Positions 11,717 to 25,015 of a stretch of DNA of 64,000 nt are shown here, piece after piece. This stretch comes from Branchiostoma floridae (Eukaryota; Chordata; Leptocardii; Amphioxiformes; Branchiostomatidae): assembly GCF_000003815.2 (NCBI RefSeq), contig NC_049991.1, forward strand, positions 10,685,024 to 10,749,023, given 5' to 3'. The notes beneath the pieces were generated by a model. It was not told the DNA's origin. It made no database searches and saw nothing but the letters and a program-made list of their open reading frames with translations. Each line of letters opens with the position of its first letter. Position 1 is the first letter of the stretch. The translations under genes were made by a program, and so were the position numbers.

Positions 11717-14700
11717 GTTTATATACTACTAATATTTTGTCCACACGGAGTATTCAAATATCGCGAAGGCCGAATGCAGGTTCTGAACCGTCCCTCTCCT
11801 TTCTCACTCCTCTCCAACTTGCCCGACCAGTGAGGATGTGTCTAACGTTAGCCGTCCACTCCCATCCGTACGAGCAGCTCGTGCGAGGTGTGTTGTGTGC
11901 TCTGACGTAATTATAGTGGCGGAGACGGGAGGGATAGCCTCCAGCTTGTCGCGAGTGATGAGAACAATTGGCTGGCACGTGAGATGGGTGATTATGCCGG
12001 AACAGTCGCGTTCATATATGTAGGGTTGGGGGGAGGAGTAAACATACCTCACGTGGATAACATGCAGAGCAATGCTCTTCAACCATACATAGTTTATATG
12101 AAAGTAAACCATTGCAAAGCTAAAAGTACGTTAAAAATGGTCTACATATAACGTGTGAATTTTACAATTCTAAAACTTATCGATTAAGTCATTCCGATGC
12201 AAGAACGATCTACATTCAGTACACTATCAGGGTGTATAAACAGGTATCAATATTTATTGACAACTACACACGATGACTTATTTGCCTTTACGATTTCTTT
12301 GTTGTTCCGAGCGGTTGAGCAGCAGAGAAGCTGGTATAGTGACGATGTGGAGTCCAGATTCCCGGAACGTACACACACACATAACAATCGATTCCTGTCA
12401 AGTGAATGGACCAATAGGGGACTATCTCATCCCCTCAGGTGACTACGTACAAACCATCACCAGTGTGCTGACTGATCCCGTGGCTGGCGGTTATTGCACA
12501 TCCGGGTATATACGGACATCAGCGGTGTTCTCAGTGACCAAACTTCAAAGGAACATTCAACGCACGGCATAATGTAGCATGCTTTGAGTGCGAAGTGTTC
12601 CCGTATTACATGATTTTATGTTATATCAGGATGGAAAAAATATCATTTCCATAACCAACCTTACATCATATGCTTATTGATCGTCTGTGCATGAAAATTA
12701 GGCTCTCAATACTGGCCTCTATTCAAGGAGTACTATGAGTATTCAATACTGATCACCGGCTTGAGTTTTACGCGGTGTATACATGATTCCGAGGCTAGAG
12801 TGCATATGCGAAGCAGCGATACCATTTTACTGCTTTCCTTTGATCTATATTCATGGAAGCAGTTGAGCGTTTGAATCGCCGGTTGAGAGCTTTAAATCGT
12901 CTGCTCTTGTTAAAGGCGGCTTCTCCTAACATCATTCATCCCGCCACATGGGTAGGCTGGTATTCTCCAGTCACCGTCCAGCGAGCCCCGAAGTAAAACT
13001 GTCAGTCGGCGCCAATAATCAGTACTTCTTGTATGTCATCACTGATTTTGAAGAACGGGATGCAATTGGTTTGTCTGCCATTGGAGCCAATTACTTAGAT
13101 CGATCTGACGGGAGCGCAAACAAACCATCCTCGGAGATTAGAGATAAGGACCCTGAACTTGGTATTTACGGGAGGACGTGAGAGGAAATGAGATGAAAAA
13201 TCAGATAAACGCGCACGTTTTGTGACCTTTACAGCAGTGTCGGCAACTAAAAGAGTTGGATGACGTGGCTTTGCTTCAATGCAGATTCTCATGCCTTTGA
13301 GACGTGAAGCGTTAAACTTGAAAGACAATGATAGACTGCCTAAGCTTAGCCTCTGAGCCCCACTTTAATTGTTGAAGTTCTTGAGTTGTTTTGTGGAACT
13401 GCAGAAGGCGCTCTGATAAATGTAACGTTACCATGGAGGTTAGTTGGTAAGACGTAGTACCTCTACATATCATCGCGACCAGGACGCCAGGAAGCTCATA
13501 GATTCTTTCCACTAGTACCCTGGCAGTCGTCCAGAGGATGGATCCCATTCATCAGACGTCCCGCTGCTATGAGATGCAGTTTTGCTGCCCTTCCGTTGGC
13601 ATTGGTAATGAGCTTTTATGCTGCATTGGACAATTTCCTCATCCAATCGAATTCAAGTATGCAAACTACCGTAAAATGGCAAATGTTAGCGGGGATTTCG
13701 CGGTAGGTAGGAAGAAAATGGTTCTATGTTCGCCGCTAAAAAAGGGGTAGGAGGACAGAAGACAGAAGAAAGTTTTCGCGGCGTTTGCTCGAACATTTCC
13801 CCCTTTACGGTATTGTATTCGAAAACTTAATCCCACAACATTTTGACTGAAGCTAAGCCATAAAGGAAAATATTGGGTTTCCATATATATGCATACTGTG
13901 GCTCTCATAGTTCAGGAGACTAATAATATAACGTCACAAGAACAGAAAGTTTGTTGTGATAAAGTCTGTCCTGATTATAAGTAGACTTGGCAACAGCACA
14001 GCCTTATATAAATGGCACGAACATCAGGGTCTGACGGTAAAAATCAATGTTTCTGTGACAGCAAAAACAATGTCCTCTCCACAGTAGGACGAACCTTTGC
14101 CAGATGGGCCAAAATCGACACATCGACCTATGAAGATATACATCTCCGGTGTAGAGTCCGCGAGACGTTTCCAATAATGCCGACTAGAACACACCCTAAC
14201 CCTAACCTTGCGTTTAGGGTTGTGGTTACGCCAAGGAAAAATGTTGTGTTTTCTATTTCCCGACCTACCCAAGAAAAACCTGTCTCTTTAATTTAAAGGT
14301 GGGCACTACGCGCAGTTTCCAGTTATTTTTCATTCAGCCCGCTTCCTATTCAAGTAACGTTAAATTAAAAATAGTTGCTTGTCCTTTCTAATGAAGGATG
14401 AATGTATCCACGGATTAAACCATTATGCACATTAAAGTTTGACCAAGGACGTTACTTGGTTTGACATTGAATTGAAAATATAAGTGTCCTCATGTAACGT
14501 TATGTGTCTCTAAAAAAATATACTGAAACAGGAAACGCAACATTTTTCCTGACATCTATGATTCATGCAAAATTCCTTGAAATTTGAAAAAAAATTGATC
14601 ACACTTAAGTTTTTCAATTGGATTGTTTGTGTTTGAACTGGCATTGTTAACCTGGATGTCATTCAAGTTTGTCTCAGGTGACCGTTTAGCTTTTGCAACT

Positions 14701-14880
14701 GGTAACGTAACGTTGTGTAATTTTCCCATTTAAGACAGCTTTACTTATCTTTTTTTTTAAATTTTGCTGAACATATACAGTACATCATGCTATGTGTATT
14801 CCGGACCGGTACAAACACCAATGGATTTGTCGTCTGCTAATCGTTTTGCTGCTGTCATTGTTTGGGGTCACTCGAGGTCA
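11717..14880. other. Unassigned stretch before PTCD1
   Basis: No coding exon can be supported. Around 13,670-13,740 there is a short GCGG/CGCGGT-rich patch resembling the interior of the TACTGTAAATGCA MITE family seen at 16.5 and 28.0 kb, but no terminal repeats are visible. At 14,191-14,222 two CCCTAA units are followed by one TTTAGGG, too short to call an interstitial telomere tract. Confidence 0.4.
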
Positions 14881-14926
14881 GAATTTCCAAGATGGCGGCC
14901 ACCATGTGTGTTCCACGGCGTAAAAG
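14881..14926 (+). promoter_or_regulatory. Probable PTCD1 first (untranslated) exon with YY1-type motif
   Basis: AAGATGGCGGCCACC at 14890-14904 contains a canonical YY1 site, typical of housekeeping-gene transcription starts. It is followed by a good splice donor (AAA|GTAAGA, exon end near 14926). The plausible acceptor is the CAG at about 15178-15180, upstream of the PTCD1 ATG. The exon also contains an ATG in strong Kozak context that would read a short upstream ORF ending before the main start. Transcript data would be needed to fix the start site. Confidence 0.4.
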
Positions 14927-15237
14927 TAAGAAATGTCATTTGTGTTTCTCAGTTTGAGCCCAAAGTTACCTGAGATACCATCAGATACCTGAGTAAGTGA
15001 CATCTGTACACGACAGAGTTGATTTTGATGTTTATCTTAGCACGACTAACTTTTTTCCAGCAACAATGTGTTCTGTGGGGAGGGGGGCATCACATGCGTC
15101 CTGTTGTCTCTTTTCATCTAGTGTTTCGTATACGTCAATGTCATATGTTTAACAGCTCTTTTATCATTTACCACATCAGGGTAACAGCCGGAGATATTCG
15201 TAGTTTTCCTATCAGACAGAATAAACGAGCCATCAAG

Positions 15238-18200
15238 ATGTGGAGACTACACGTGACTACACCCATTCTCCGCAGAAGTGCCAGTTTGCTGAACCTGGCC
15301 CTGCAGGCCAACAAACCCGCATATCTACACACCCCTGGCTACTACCAACAGTCTTTGATACTTGGACAGAAATCCAGACAATGTGCAACATTCTTACAGT
15401 CTAAATACCAAGTGACCCAGCACACTACATGTAGAACCTATACTAGTAACACCAGTGGTGGTGATGGCATACACATGAAGGAAAGTCTTCATTCTAAAGA
15501 GCAAGAAGAACTGAAATCCTTTGAAGATGATTTCTTTGGGCCAGAAATAGAAGAGAGTGTACCGGATACAGTCAAACACCCTGAACCACTCTCAGCCATA
15601 TTCAACAGGAAAACCAAGGTCACCTTACAGCAGGATGTGGCACAAGGTATAGAGAGGAAACGTTATGGATACATACAGCACACTGACAGGGTGGAGGAAC
15701 CCAAACAGTGGACCAAGGGAAAGGGAAAAAAGCCAAAGAAATCCTTAGATGCAAGAGGAAACTTTAGAATTGATGAATTTCTGGAGGAATCAAGAACAGA
15801 CAGAAACAGTACTAGTAATAGCCTTCTAGATGGCTCAAGGTCATCTAAAAAGAGGGTGGGGAGGTTCAATCCTCCTCAGCAACTAGAGCGTACTTACAAG
15901 TATGGATACAACTATAGACCTGATGCTGAACGGAACAGACTTTCTGATATGCTGGAAACAAGTACAAACTTCCAACAGGCACCAACGAGACAGGATAGAC
16001 TCAGATCAGCAAGCCCAACTACTGTACCATCACATCTACATCTGTTCCCAGAAGGAAAGGAGAAGGGAAAACATGAGCATTCTCATACTCCTAAAGAAGA
16101 TGCTGGTACAGAAGAAACAAACAGCACTGCTGCACCATATAATGATGAAGATGACTTTGACCCCAAGTTTGCTGAACAGGATGAAGACTTTGGCACAGTG
16201 GCTAGAGACAGGTATAAGAGGAGATGGTACAGGAGGGATGCGGATGTTGAGGAGTACATAGACAGTGATGAGGAGGTTGAGAAGAGACATCAGCGCCCGC
16301 CAGGACAGTCTCGTCACACCTGTCAGTGGTACGGCAACAGGATGAAGGAACTGGCAAAAGCAGGAAAGGTACTGTGATTAAATCATCTCCTCTTTATTAA
16401 AAAAAACATTGATAGGCTATTGCTGTTACATCATTTAAGACATGTATCTGAATCATTTACTGTAAATGCAGAAATATTCGCGGTGGATTAATGTTCGCGG
16501 TTTTCGCGGTGACCACTTCACCGCGAACTTAAAACCACCACGAATATTTTTCTATTGAGGTATTAGACTGCAGTCTATGGTGTTACCGCGAAATTAAATC
16601 CACCGCGAAAAGTCCTTTTTCCCGCTACCGCGAAATTAAATCCCCGCAAACTTAAATGCATTTACAGTACTCATTTCTTTGAACTACTTATTCAAAGATT
16701 GAGTTTTTTGTCGTATATTGAAATCTATTTGTCTTTATCTCTTTCTTCTGTCGAGAACATGTGTAACACCTGCTTTCTAATACAATGTGAAGAATATGGC
16801 AATATGTGTATGTACATTGGTATTTATCTAGCTCCCAGAGGCCATTGACATGCTGGAGACCAGGATGTTGAAGGAGGACAGAGTACAGCCTAATGAATAT
16901 GTGTACAACGTTCTGATTGGTGCATGTGGCAGGACTGGATTCTCACAGAAGGCTTTTGAGCTCTTCTTTAAGGTAATGATAATGTAATAGTAGTACTGCA
17001 AACTGTAGATGTTTTCCTCTATTTTTTTATTTCGTCATCAATACATGAATAAATAGCAAGATGTGTTAAATGAGATCCAAAACGCACAGTATTTAGGCAA
17101 TGTTTACTTGATTATACAGATGGCATCCTCTGAGAACCCCAGAATTGGTGCATGCAAAAAAAAAAGTTGCTACATTATGAGATCTAAGTGGATAGGAAGA
17201 TTGAACTGAACACACAGAGTACGAGTCGACATAACGAATAATAGATTCTGTTCTTTCACATGTTGACCTTGGTATGCTACAACAGTAGCAGCCATTTTCC
17301 ATTATCTTTCTTGCAATCTATGGCATATGTCTTCTCATTTTGCAGCTCATTTTGTACAATCTACAGTGTGGTCAAAAACTTTTTAGAAATTAACAAAAAT
17401 TGATGTGTGCACGAATGTTATCCAAATCAACATGAAATTAATTCTGTTATGTCATGTATGCTAGATGAAGGAGCGGGGCCTTCATCCTGGGATGGTGACC
17501 TTCACGGCCCTGCTGAATGCCTGTGCAGAGTCACCCTTCAACAAGACTAATGAGTTAGGCAACATCATTCGGGTCAGGCAGGAGATGGCCAAGAGGGATA
17601 TCCAACCTAACATGATAACGTACAATGCAATGTTGAAGGTAAGATGACAGTTTACATACTACATGATGATGATGATGGATGTCTCTTTGCTTCCAAAGAT
17701 CAATGAGAAGGTTGTCCTCCTCTGTATCTGTATCTCTATTGATATTGCCAATATAACCACCCTTTGGTTCAACACACCACCTTTGCAGGCTCTCACAGGG
17801 CTCTCCCGTGCCTTTTCTGCCAGCTCACAGAATATAGACATTTCAGTACAAAAGTATGTTCTTGCACAGATACATGTATGTACAATCAGACATGACTGAT
17901 CCAAGATTTGGTTACTTGTGCATTGTGTAGTACTGCCAGCAGTTTTTCATAAAGTGTTCAGTGTGTTAAGCTTCATTTGGAAGCAATGTTTTTTCATAAC
18001 CTGGCCTGTCATGAAAGGCCCACGTGATGACGTGAGCTGGTAATTCACACATGACTGTACTGCCCCCCTCCCCAGGCCTATGCAAAGTGTGCGGACCTGC
18101 CTGCAGCCCTGGAGCTGTTCCAGGAGATCATACAGTCTGGACAGGAAGTCACAGCAAAGACCTTCAGTTTCCTCCTGTTTGCATCCACAGAGGACAGGGA

Positions 18201-21114
18201 AGCTGGCTTCACTCAAACAGTAGAGGTAAGACTTGTTGACTTATACAATGATCATGGTGATTATCATACTAAGAGTGCACCAGACAAAACACAAGCAGTC
18301 AGTTTGTTGTCCCTAAACCTAAACAAGAGGCCTTTGGAAGATTGATAGCCTACCATGGACCCGAAGTGTGGAACAACCTACCGCCAGACACACATTTTAA
18401 TCTGACCTACTTCAGAGACTCTTGAAGTAAAAGAAACGACCAAAATGAACGAGCAAGGACTATGAACCCTGAGCTTTCGCACTATGTTTCTGTACCATGT
18501 GTATGTTGATAGATTTATAAGGACCAAATGTAATCTGTATCTCTGTTATATCTGACCCGTACACCCCGCATGACCTCGATGAAAAGAGGCCTGCAGGCCG
18601 ATTTGAGCTTCTCATGAATAAATAAAGGTACAAATACTACTCATGATACTAGCCTTTTTATGCTATTTAAGATGATTTTGTGTTGCTGTCATAAACTTAT
18701 CCTGTCCCCTTCTCCAGGCTTGGAGGCTGATGAAGAAGAGCCACATCAAACCTGACATCTTTATTTACAACCTGCTGCTGCGTGCTGCAAGGGACTGTGG
18801 GATAGGTCAGCATGAGGTCGCAGAACGGATCCTGCTAGGGGAGTCCGACATGAAGGGGATTCCCACCCCACGTCGGAAGAAAATACATGTAGGACCAAAA
18901 CTGATCAAAGGATCAAAGGGTGCCAAACAGCTTAGTGCAGGTCAAGGGTCGGAGGTCGTCTCCAAGGAGATGTTGACCGTTGAACCTGTAAGAGAAGCTG
19001 ACATGCAGCAGGACAGTCAAGCGGATGAGTTGTGGAAGGAGAGGTCTCCTCATGGCAGAAATACTAAAACACATGGCAGAAGTCCTGAGACTGAAATAAA
19101 AGCAGTAGCACCAACACAGAGTGTCCCCAGCCTGTTGAATCAGCAGACAGGGATGGAGAATGTTGTGTCCCTGGGACGGGTGCAGACCCCTGCTGACAGA
19201 CTCGGCCTGTTGGGAGGGGTGGGGGGTTTCCTCAGCAGTATGGAGGCTGACGGAGTCAAACCAAACATCAAAACTTTCTGTCAAATGCTGGAGATCATCA
19301 GGCCTAACACCAGGTAAGGAAAGAGGTCACTGGATATGTAATACTAAGTATGTTAAATCACAATTTCACATCCAAGTTAGCTTCTAGCTCCTTTAAAAGC
19401 ACTGAGTTTAACACAGTGCCGTTGCCTTCTGTTGCTTAATACAGAAAAAGCTATGTGCCCAGTGGGGGCTTATTGTTTCCGAGGATTGAAATTATTTGAT
19501 ACTGTAGGGAAGAGACCGACCTGATGGTTGCCATGGATGAACATGGTGTGAAACCAGACAGGGACTTCTACAATGCACTCATCAGGAAGAGAGCCATGAG
19601 GAGGGACATGGAGGCAGCTAAGGTATTTGCTTCTGTAATTGTAAGATTTCACATCCAATTGTTCCTTGGTGGTGTCAGGCCATGGATCCAACACTTTTGT
19701 TGAACAATAACCCTGGTGCGTTTTGAGTGCCGGATTCCTGCGTGCCGGATTCCTGTTCGCCAGATTCGTACATTTAACCTATAGTTCCTTTTTATGACCA
19801 ATATTGTTTGCCTCACCAGGCTGTCCTGCCCATGATGAGTGAGAGGAGACATTCCCCAAACCTCAGGACGTATGTGAACATGGCCATGGCATGTACCAAC
19901 AGTCAGGAGGGCTTCAAACTGCTCAGAGAAGTCAAGGTGTGTACACATTATGATATATGTACAGTATAAAGAAGAAATGATCGACATATTGGATGGTACT
20001 TTGAATTTAGTTTGTATTTGCTGTTTTATGATTTACCCTAAGTAATCTGTTGTGTGCCTGTGACCTATGTGAATTTAAAGTGTGCATGAAACCATATTTC
20101 TGTCTTTTATTGAAATTGACGATAATAGCAATCATCGATTGTAGTAATAAATATCCTTCTACAGAACACTTTTCTTTACTTAACAAGGTACTTATTCAGA
20201 AAGTGTTTTTTTTTAAATTATTATTTCCCATTTCCTCTGCAAGCCGAGTTGTAAAATTCAGTTACCACAATAAAAGTTTAAAAGGAAATTAGTTTACTTT
20301 ATGAGCCAAAAGGCAACTTGTGAATCAAGAAAGGTTAGGCTTATAAATCATGAAGTTTAACATAACAACAACTACATGTATCATGTTTGCAGCAAGCGGG
20401 ATTTGCTCCCAATGTGCAGTTGTTCACGGCTCTGATGAAGGCAGCCCTGTCCAGTAAGGACTACATCTATGCCAAGGACCTGATCATGGAGATGGAACGC
20501 CAGAACGTCGCACCAGACCAGTTACTGATCAAGAAGCTAGAGAAGGCTGCTGAGGACTATAAGGGACCTCAGGTACACAGTATTTTCTTAAGGTTAAAAG
20601 TACAAGACTTGGATAAGCAATTATAGATGTAGTGATTATTCAAGTTTTATTGTAATCCTGTTTTTATAAAGTAACATCATGAATGTATTGATAGTTGATA
20701 AGGCGTCAGAAGGATGACGGCTGAGGCACAATATATAGGTTTTGATCTCTTATTCAAGAGTCTTCATCAGAATCAATGCATATATTGATGAGTCTTAATT
20801 TCTATCTGATAAGAGAGAAAACACATGGCTAACAGACCCTTTCAAGTCTTGAAGGTTCCAACTCTAGTTTCTTGTCTATATATACGTTTCTATCAGGCTT
20901 TATTGACTCTTAGACATGGATTAACTCATCTTTAATCTTTTTTTTACAGAAGGGTCCATTCCGCTCCCCCCTGAATATCTACTTGTCCAAAGTCCATGCC
21001 TTCCGCAGTGTGTATAAGCATTGGTTGGAGCGTATGCCTGTAGCACAGGAGGAGCATCCATGGGACAAGTACAGGAAAACACCTAGTCAGGAGGGGGATG
21101 CAGCTGCTAAATAG
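15238..21114 (+). CDS. PTCD1: Pentatricopeptide repeat domain protein 1, mitochondrial
   Basis: Nine coding exons: 15238-16368, 16832-16972, 17465-17638, 18076-18225, 18718-19313, 19508-19622, 19820-19936, 20393-20572, 20950-21114. All junctions are GT-AG and in phase, giving 922 aa. The start [20 protein letters not shown] is an Arg-rich, acid-free presequence expected of a mitochondrial matrix protein. A long charged region fills the large first exon. From [13 protein letters not shown] onward come PPR units such as [34 protein letters not shown] and [13 protein letters not shown], with more in later exons. In mammals PTCD1 binds mitochondrial leucine tRNAs and supports 16S rRNA and mitoribosome function. 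The protein is longer than human PTCD1 (about 700 aa), mostly in the N-terminal charged region and the exon at 18718. A poly(A) signal AATAAA lies at 21337. Confidence 0.9.
16458..16669. mobile_element. MITE, TACTGTAAATGCA family, copy 1
   Basis: The ends are inverted repeats TACTGTAAATGCA and TGCATTTACAGTA, and the interior is made of CGCGGT and ACCGCG-rich blocks. The element is 212 bp and lies in PTCD1 intron 2 (between the first and second coding exons). TA at each end suggests TA target duplication, as for Tc1/mariner-type elements. A second copy in the opposite orientation lies in RRN3 (28034-28235). Confidence 0.8.
18262..18640 (+). mobile_element. CR1/L2-like LINE 3' remnant
   Basis: One frame reads [20 protein letters not shown], which matches the C-terminal signature of many CR1-like reverse transcriptases (Y-S-G-P/A-x-x-W-N-x-L-P). 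It is followed by a 3' tail ending in AATAAATAAAGG. It is truncated, lies in a PTCD1 intron and cannot be active. Family assignment rests on this motif only. Confidence 0.6.
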
Positions 21115-21592
21115 ATACACAACTGTCCTAGGAAGGGCAGTGAAAGAATATGCTTTACCGGTAGTTTTAATGCAATGACACGCAAGCATAACAAAGCTAA
21201 TTACCCTGTATATGTACATGTAGATTCTATGATCTATGAACAGATACAATGAACAAATGTGAACAAATGATGAGAATATTAGAGTTGCAATTGGAATCTC
21301 AGAGAGGTCCTTTAACAGCAGCTGTGTTTGAGTATAAATAAACTTATGTTAAAACCTACTTCTTTCACTTATATCTAGTACATTATAAAATACTGATATA
21401 TAATAGTACACACAGGTTTGTCACCCTACCCATTATCAAAGTTCTCTAAGACATGAGATTTTGCAGTGGTATGCCAAGTGTCAATGTGTGCATCTTGTGG
21501 GATCCCTCTACCAACATATGTACCTCTTCAAATACTAGTACAAAAAGCTGACACAACAATATACAATACAAAAACTCCAAATCCAAAGAGGT

Positions 21593-23830
21593 CTAGACAG
21601 TGTAGAACTCAGTCTGCTCCTCTTGGAAGGACAGCTGCCTGCAGGTTAAGTCCACCAGTAGGGGGGAAACATTCTTCCTGCCTGCAGACACCTCCACCAG
21701 CTGCAGCAGCCGATTGGCCAGGGTTGTTCTCTCATCAGGATCACCCTCCTGGACACAGTAAAAATACACATTCCAGCCATGAAGTTGAGACATTGCAGTT
21801 TTATCTAGTAAAATCTTTAGAACACATGAGATACAGAAAAATTACCTCATTTTTAAATTGTGGAAAGAAATAGATAGGTACCTTTATGCCCCCACAGATG
21901 TACATGGTGTTGTACATGTCTGCCAGTCTGGACACTTCCTCCATCTCCACACAATGGTCAGAGGTACCTTTGACTGGAAGAAACATGACATCCTGTTTCT
22001 ATACAAGGTATTGGTAGTTTTGAAGAGTTAAATGGATGTGTAGAAAGTTCAGCCCAACTAAACTGCCTGAAAAAATGCAAACAATATCCCTAGTCTACCT
22101 ACACAAACAGGCAAAGTTGTAGCTCTTTTACATAATACCAACCATTTGTTACCACAAAACAGGCTCTGCCAAGGAAGTACTCAACATCCACACACTGTAC
22201 AGCTGACTGGACTGTTGAGAAACTGAAATTAAAGCAACGCATGAAGTGTGTGAAGAAAACACTTTAGGATTAGAGAATTCGGTACAAAGCATGAAAATCT
22301 CAATATCAGTATCTACACTTTATCTCATGAAGGGGAATTAGGGTCTGAGCATGCAAGCTTAAATCTGTTTGAAAACATAACCTAGTACATTTTGTACTGA
22401 CCACCTGTTTAACAGACAGAAGTACTATTAAAGTAATATCTATAGGATATAAGTTGTGCAGACACCAACAAATAAAATACTCTTAGTTAACTATGTAAGT
22501 ACCTGAGTCTGTTGGTGAGGTCTATGATGAAGGCTATGTAGTCTATCCTGGGTCTGGTGTCTGTGTTCTCCTCAGGTAGCGGCAGGCTAGTGGTGGTACG
22601 ACTGTAGAACAAGGTTTATAAGAGACATCATCTTTGCTGATGACTTCTATTTTTACAACCGAATTCTATAAGCATGTTCACAGATAAAACAGCGAAAGTG
22701 ATCTTGATCCAGTTTATCTCACTCAAGAGCTCAAGAGATGTTCTTCCACCAGCCTTGACAGAGAAGACAGATGCTATGTACAGTACATGTATTTACAATT
22801 TGTACTGGCGATGTTCTCCCAAGCACATTTCGACCATGACTTAACATCCTATGGCTTAGCATTCTCTTCTATGGACTGCGACCCTTTCCAGTACTACTAC
22901 TAGTGTGTATGTTAGGAGCAACAACTACCAGAATTCAAACACATGGCTTCTTGGTCCAGAGGCAGGGCCACTAACCACTGGAACGTGCATGTTACATGCT
23001 GCCTACATTTGTATGCACGGATCCAACTGGGCATACAAAGGTCAAAGTTAAAAGCATCTTTATTGTACATTTTCTTGTCTCAACCAGGTTTTCATATCTA
23101 TCTGGATGCATATGTCCTCCCGGCTGTCAGTTTGCATAACAATGTCCAGTCCTTAGTACAATGCAAAACTTTCTAACAACACGGAAAACCAAGGAGCTTT
23201 TAAAAGCTCCTTGGGATAACGTTACACGGATTGAAAATTTGATCTGTGTAACATTACAATACTTACATACCTTTGTGTTGGAAGAATGTTTAGAACTGCA
23301 GTATGATTACTACCAACATAGATGAGCTTCCATGATGATGTCCACACCTGTTTTGTATAACATGCCTCAGGGCCCTTCACCTCTGACCTGCGCATGTGAA
23401 GCTGGATCTGTGAACATGCTTATTTCAGCAAAACATGCATCTGCCCTCAATCTTGAAACACTCAATATTACTCACACTTGTAGCTTGAGCCCTGTGTCTG
23501 TGCAGACATCCACCATGGACTTGGCTAGCTGCTTTTTCCCCGTGCCGTAGCTGCCAACAAGCTGTATACGTTATAGATATGAAAGAAACAAAATGTTACT
23601 CTGACTAAAAAGTCCAACTTTCTAAGTTTTCAGAAACAACCCAATAGATCATCTAATTCGTAGTTATGTCCACACGACGTTGGAACATTTTAGACCTAAT
23701 ACTGGTAACCATGTTATCATATACTACTTACCAACACAGTGGCAGCGTTTCGAACCGGCATCTTATTGAACGGCTTCAAAATCTCGCGGGGTAAGACTTC
23801 GGACATTTCGCTTTCCTCTTCGGCCGCCAT
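21593..23830 (-). CDS. CENPM: Centromere protein M
   Basis: Six exons read on the minus strand: 23732-23830, 23476-23561, 22503-22601, 22143-22222, 21882-21973, 21593-21748. All are GT-AG and in phase, giving 203 aa (human about 180). Diagnostic stretches are LKPFNKMPVRNAATVLLVG near the N-terminus, LPLPEENTDTRPRIDYIAF, CVDVEYFLGRACFVVTN and TSDHCVEMEEVSRLADMYNT, matching CENP-M block by block. CENP-M is a small-GTPase-like pseudoenzyme in the constitutive centromere-associated network, bound to CENP-I/H/K at the kinetochore. Residues 36-43 read GSYGTGKK, close to a Walker A loop (see findings). The gene is tail-to-tail with PTCD1 (about 480 bp between stops) and head-to-head with RRN3. An upstream in-frame ATG eight codons before MSEV is taken as the start. 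Confidence 0.9.
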
Positions 23831-24065
23831 TTTCAAAATCACCGCCTTTGTCGCATCAAAACGCAACAGGCATTTACTGATGAATAGACAAAGCAAGTTA
23901 TTTTATTCGAAAGATCGGGTTCAATGATAATACATAATGAATTTTATCTCTTGGTAAAATTATTTGATGCCAATTAACGTCATATCTGCGTCATATCATG
24001 CTAGTGTATCTCCGGAATTGTTTTGTTTCTTAATTTGTTCTGTTGCGGTAGCTGTCCCAAAGGTA
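23821..24065. promoter_or_regulatory. Putative shared CENPM/RRN3 promoter region
   Basis: CENPM starts on the minus strand at 23830 inside AAAATGGCGGCCG, a YY1-type site. RRN3 is transcribed the other way from somewhere upstream of 26.2 kb. A candidate RRN3 5' UTR exon ends at the donor CAAAG|GTAGGT near 24061. The bidirectional arrangement is inferred from gene order; no TATA box is evident. Confidence 0.35.
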
Positions 24066-24694
24066 GGTTGAACAGTTCATTACAAAATAGGGGTAAAAAT
24101 TGATTATTTTGCACTATTGTATTTGAAAAAGAAAAAGACAAGAGCATAAATCATGTCATGAACAACGAATGATGTAAATTTTGAAAATCAAAATTATTAG
24201 GATATTGTAGTATTGTGTAATATTTGAATAAAAATGATTAAACACTTAACATGACCCCTTATCAATAATGGACTCGACCCGGAAAAAAATCTTGATGCAT
24301 TTCACAACTCGACGTAGGACAATTTCAGCCGGATTTGGACGGATTTCGGCGGTTTGGGCCGGTTTCTAGCACCCGAATGGTAATCTTTTGTAGAATTTGC
24401 TGAACCACTCCCAACAGGATATGTATTTGTCTAGTTGTTGTAGAGAGAAGTATGCTAAAAGGAGAAGTTGCTCTGGTGCACGTGTGGACATGTTGAGATT
24501 GCAATAATTTGGGGAGGGGGGTTTATATCTCTATCCGGCAACTTTAAAACTCCTTGATCCGGCTTGGACCCAGGTTTCCTTTTTTTCCATCGCTTGACAA
24601 GTGTGAAATAACAAGCCATCAATGATTTTAGTGTAACTATGATAAGCTAAACCAAATTGGTCTGGACATTAGAAAACAATGAATTCATCGACGC

Positions 24695-24752
24695 TGTGGC
24701 TATTGACACACTCAGTGTGCCAATAGCCAAACAGGCTATTGACACACCGAGA
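24695..24752. repeat. Palindromic repeat block, left
   Basis: Self-complementary units of the type GCTATTGACACACTCAGTGT and CAATAGCC occur here. The same units form a larger array at 25537-25668, so the two blocks bracket about 780 bp that includes a tRNA-like Pol III unit. Confidence 0.7.
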
Positions 24753-24914
24753 TGCCAGTCAGCCAATCAGAGCTTGTAACGCTCCTTTCCGGCAATATTA
24801 TACACAAGCAATAGTTGATTAGACATTGTTCGGAAGATTAGACATTGAAATCTTTGAATCTTGGAATGAACGGACGTATTCAAGTTATGCCCTACATTTG
24901 GCATCATCGTGTAT

Positions 24915-25015
24915 GTTTGGCGTAGCGTAGTGGATAGGGAGTTGACCCGGGAATCCATGATAACAGCTCCGACCCGGTTCGAGTCCGCGCCGGAATTTTT
25001 AGTTTTTTTTTTTTG
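24915..25015 (+). mobile_element. tRNA-like Pol III unit (SINE head or tRNA pseudogene)
   Basis: A perfect A-box consensus TAGCGTAGTGG at 24923 and a perfect B-box GGTTCGAGTCC at 24976 lie 53 bp apart, followed by runs of 5 and 12 T, which terminate Pol III. A complete cloverleaf cannot be folded: the acceptor arm is weak and the T-stem has a mismatch. I therefore call it tRNA-derived rather than a working tRNA gene. Confidence 0.5.

Noticed and set aside
14191-14225. CCCTAACCCTAACC with a nearby TTTAGGG
   Set aside because: Only two telomere-like units; too short to distinguish from chance.
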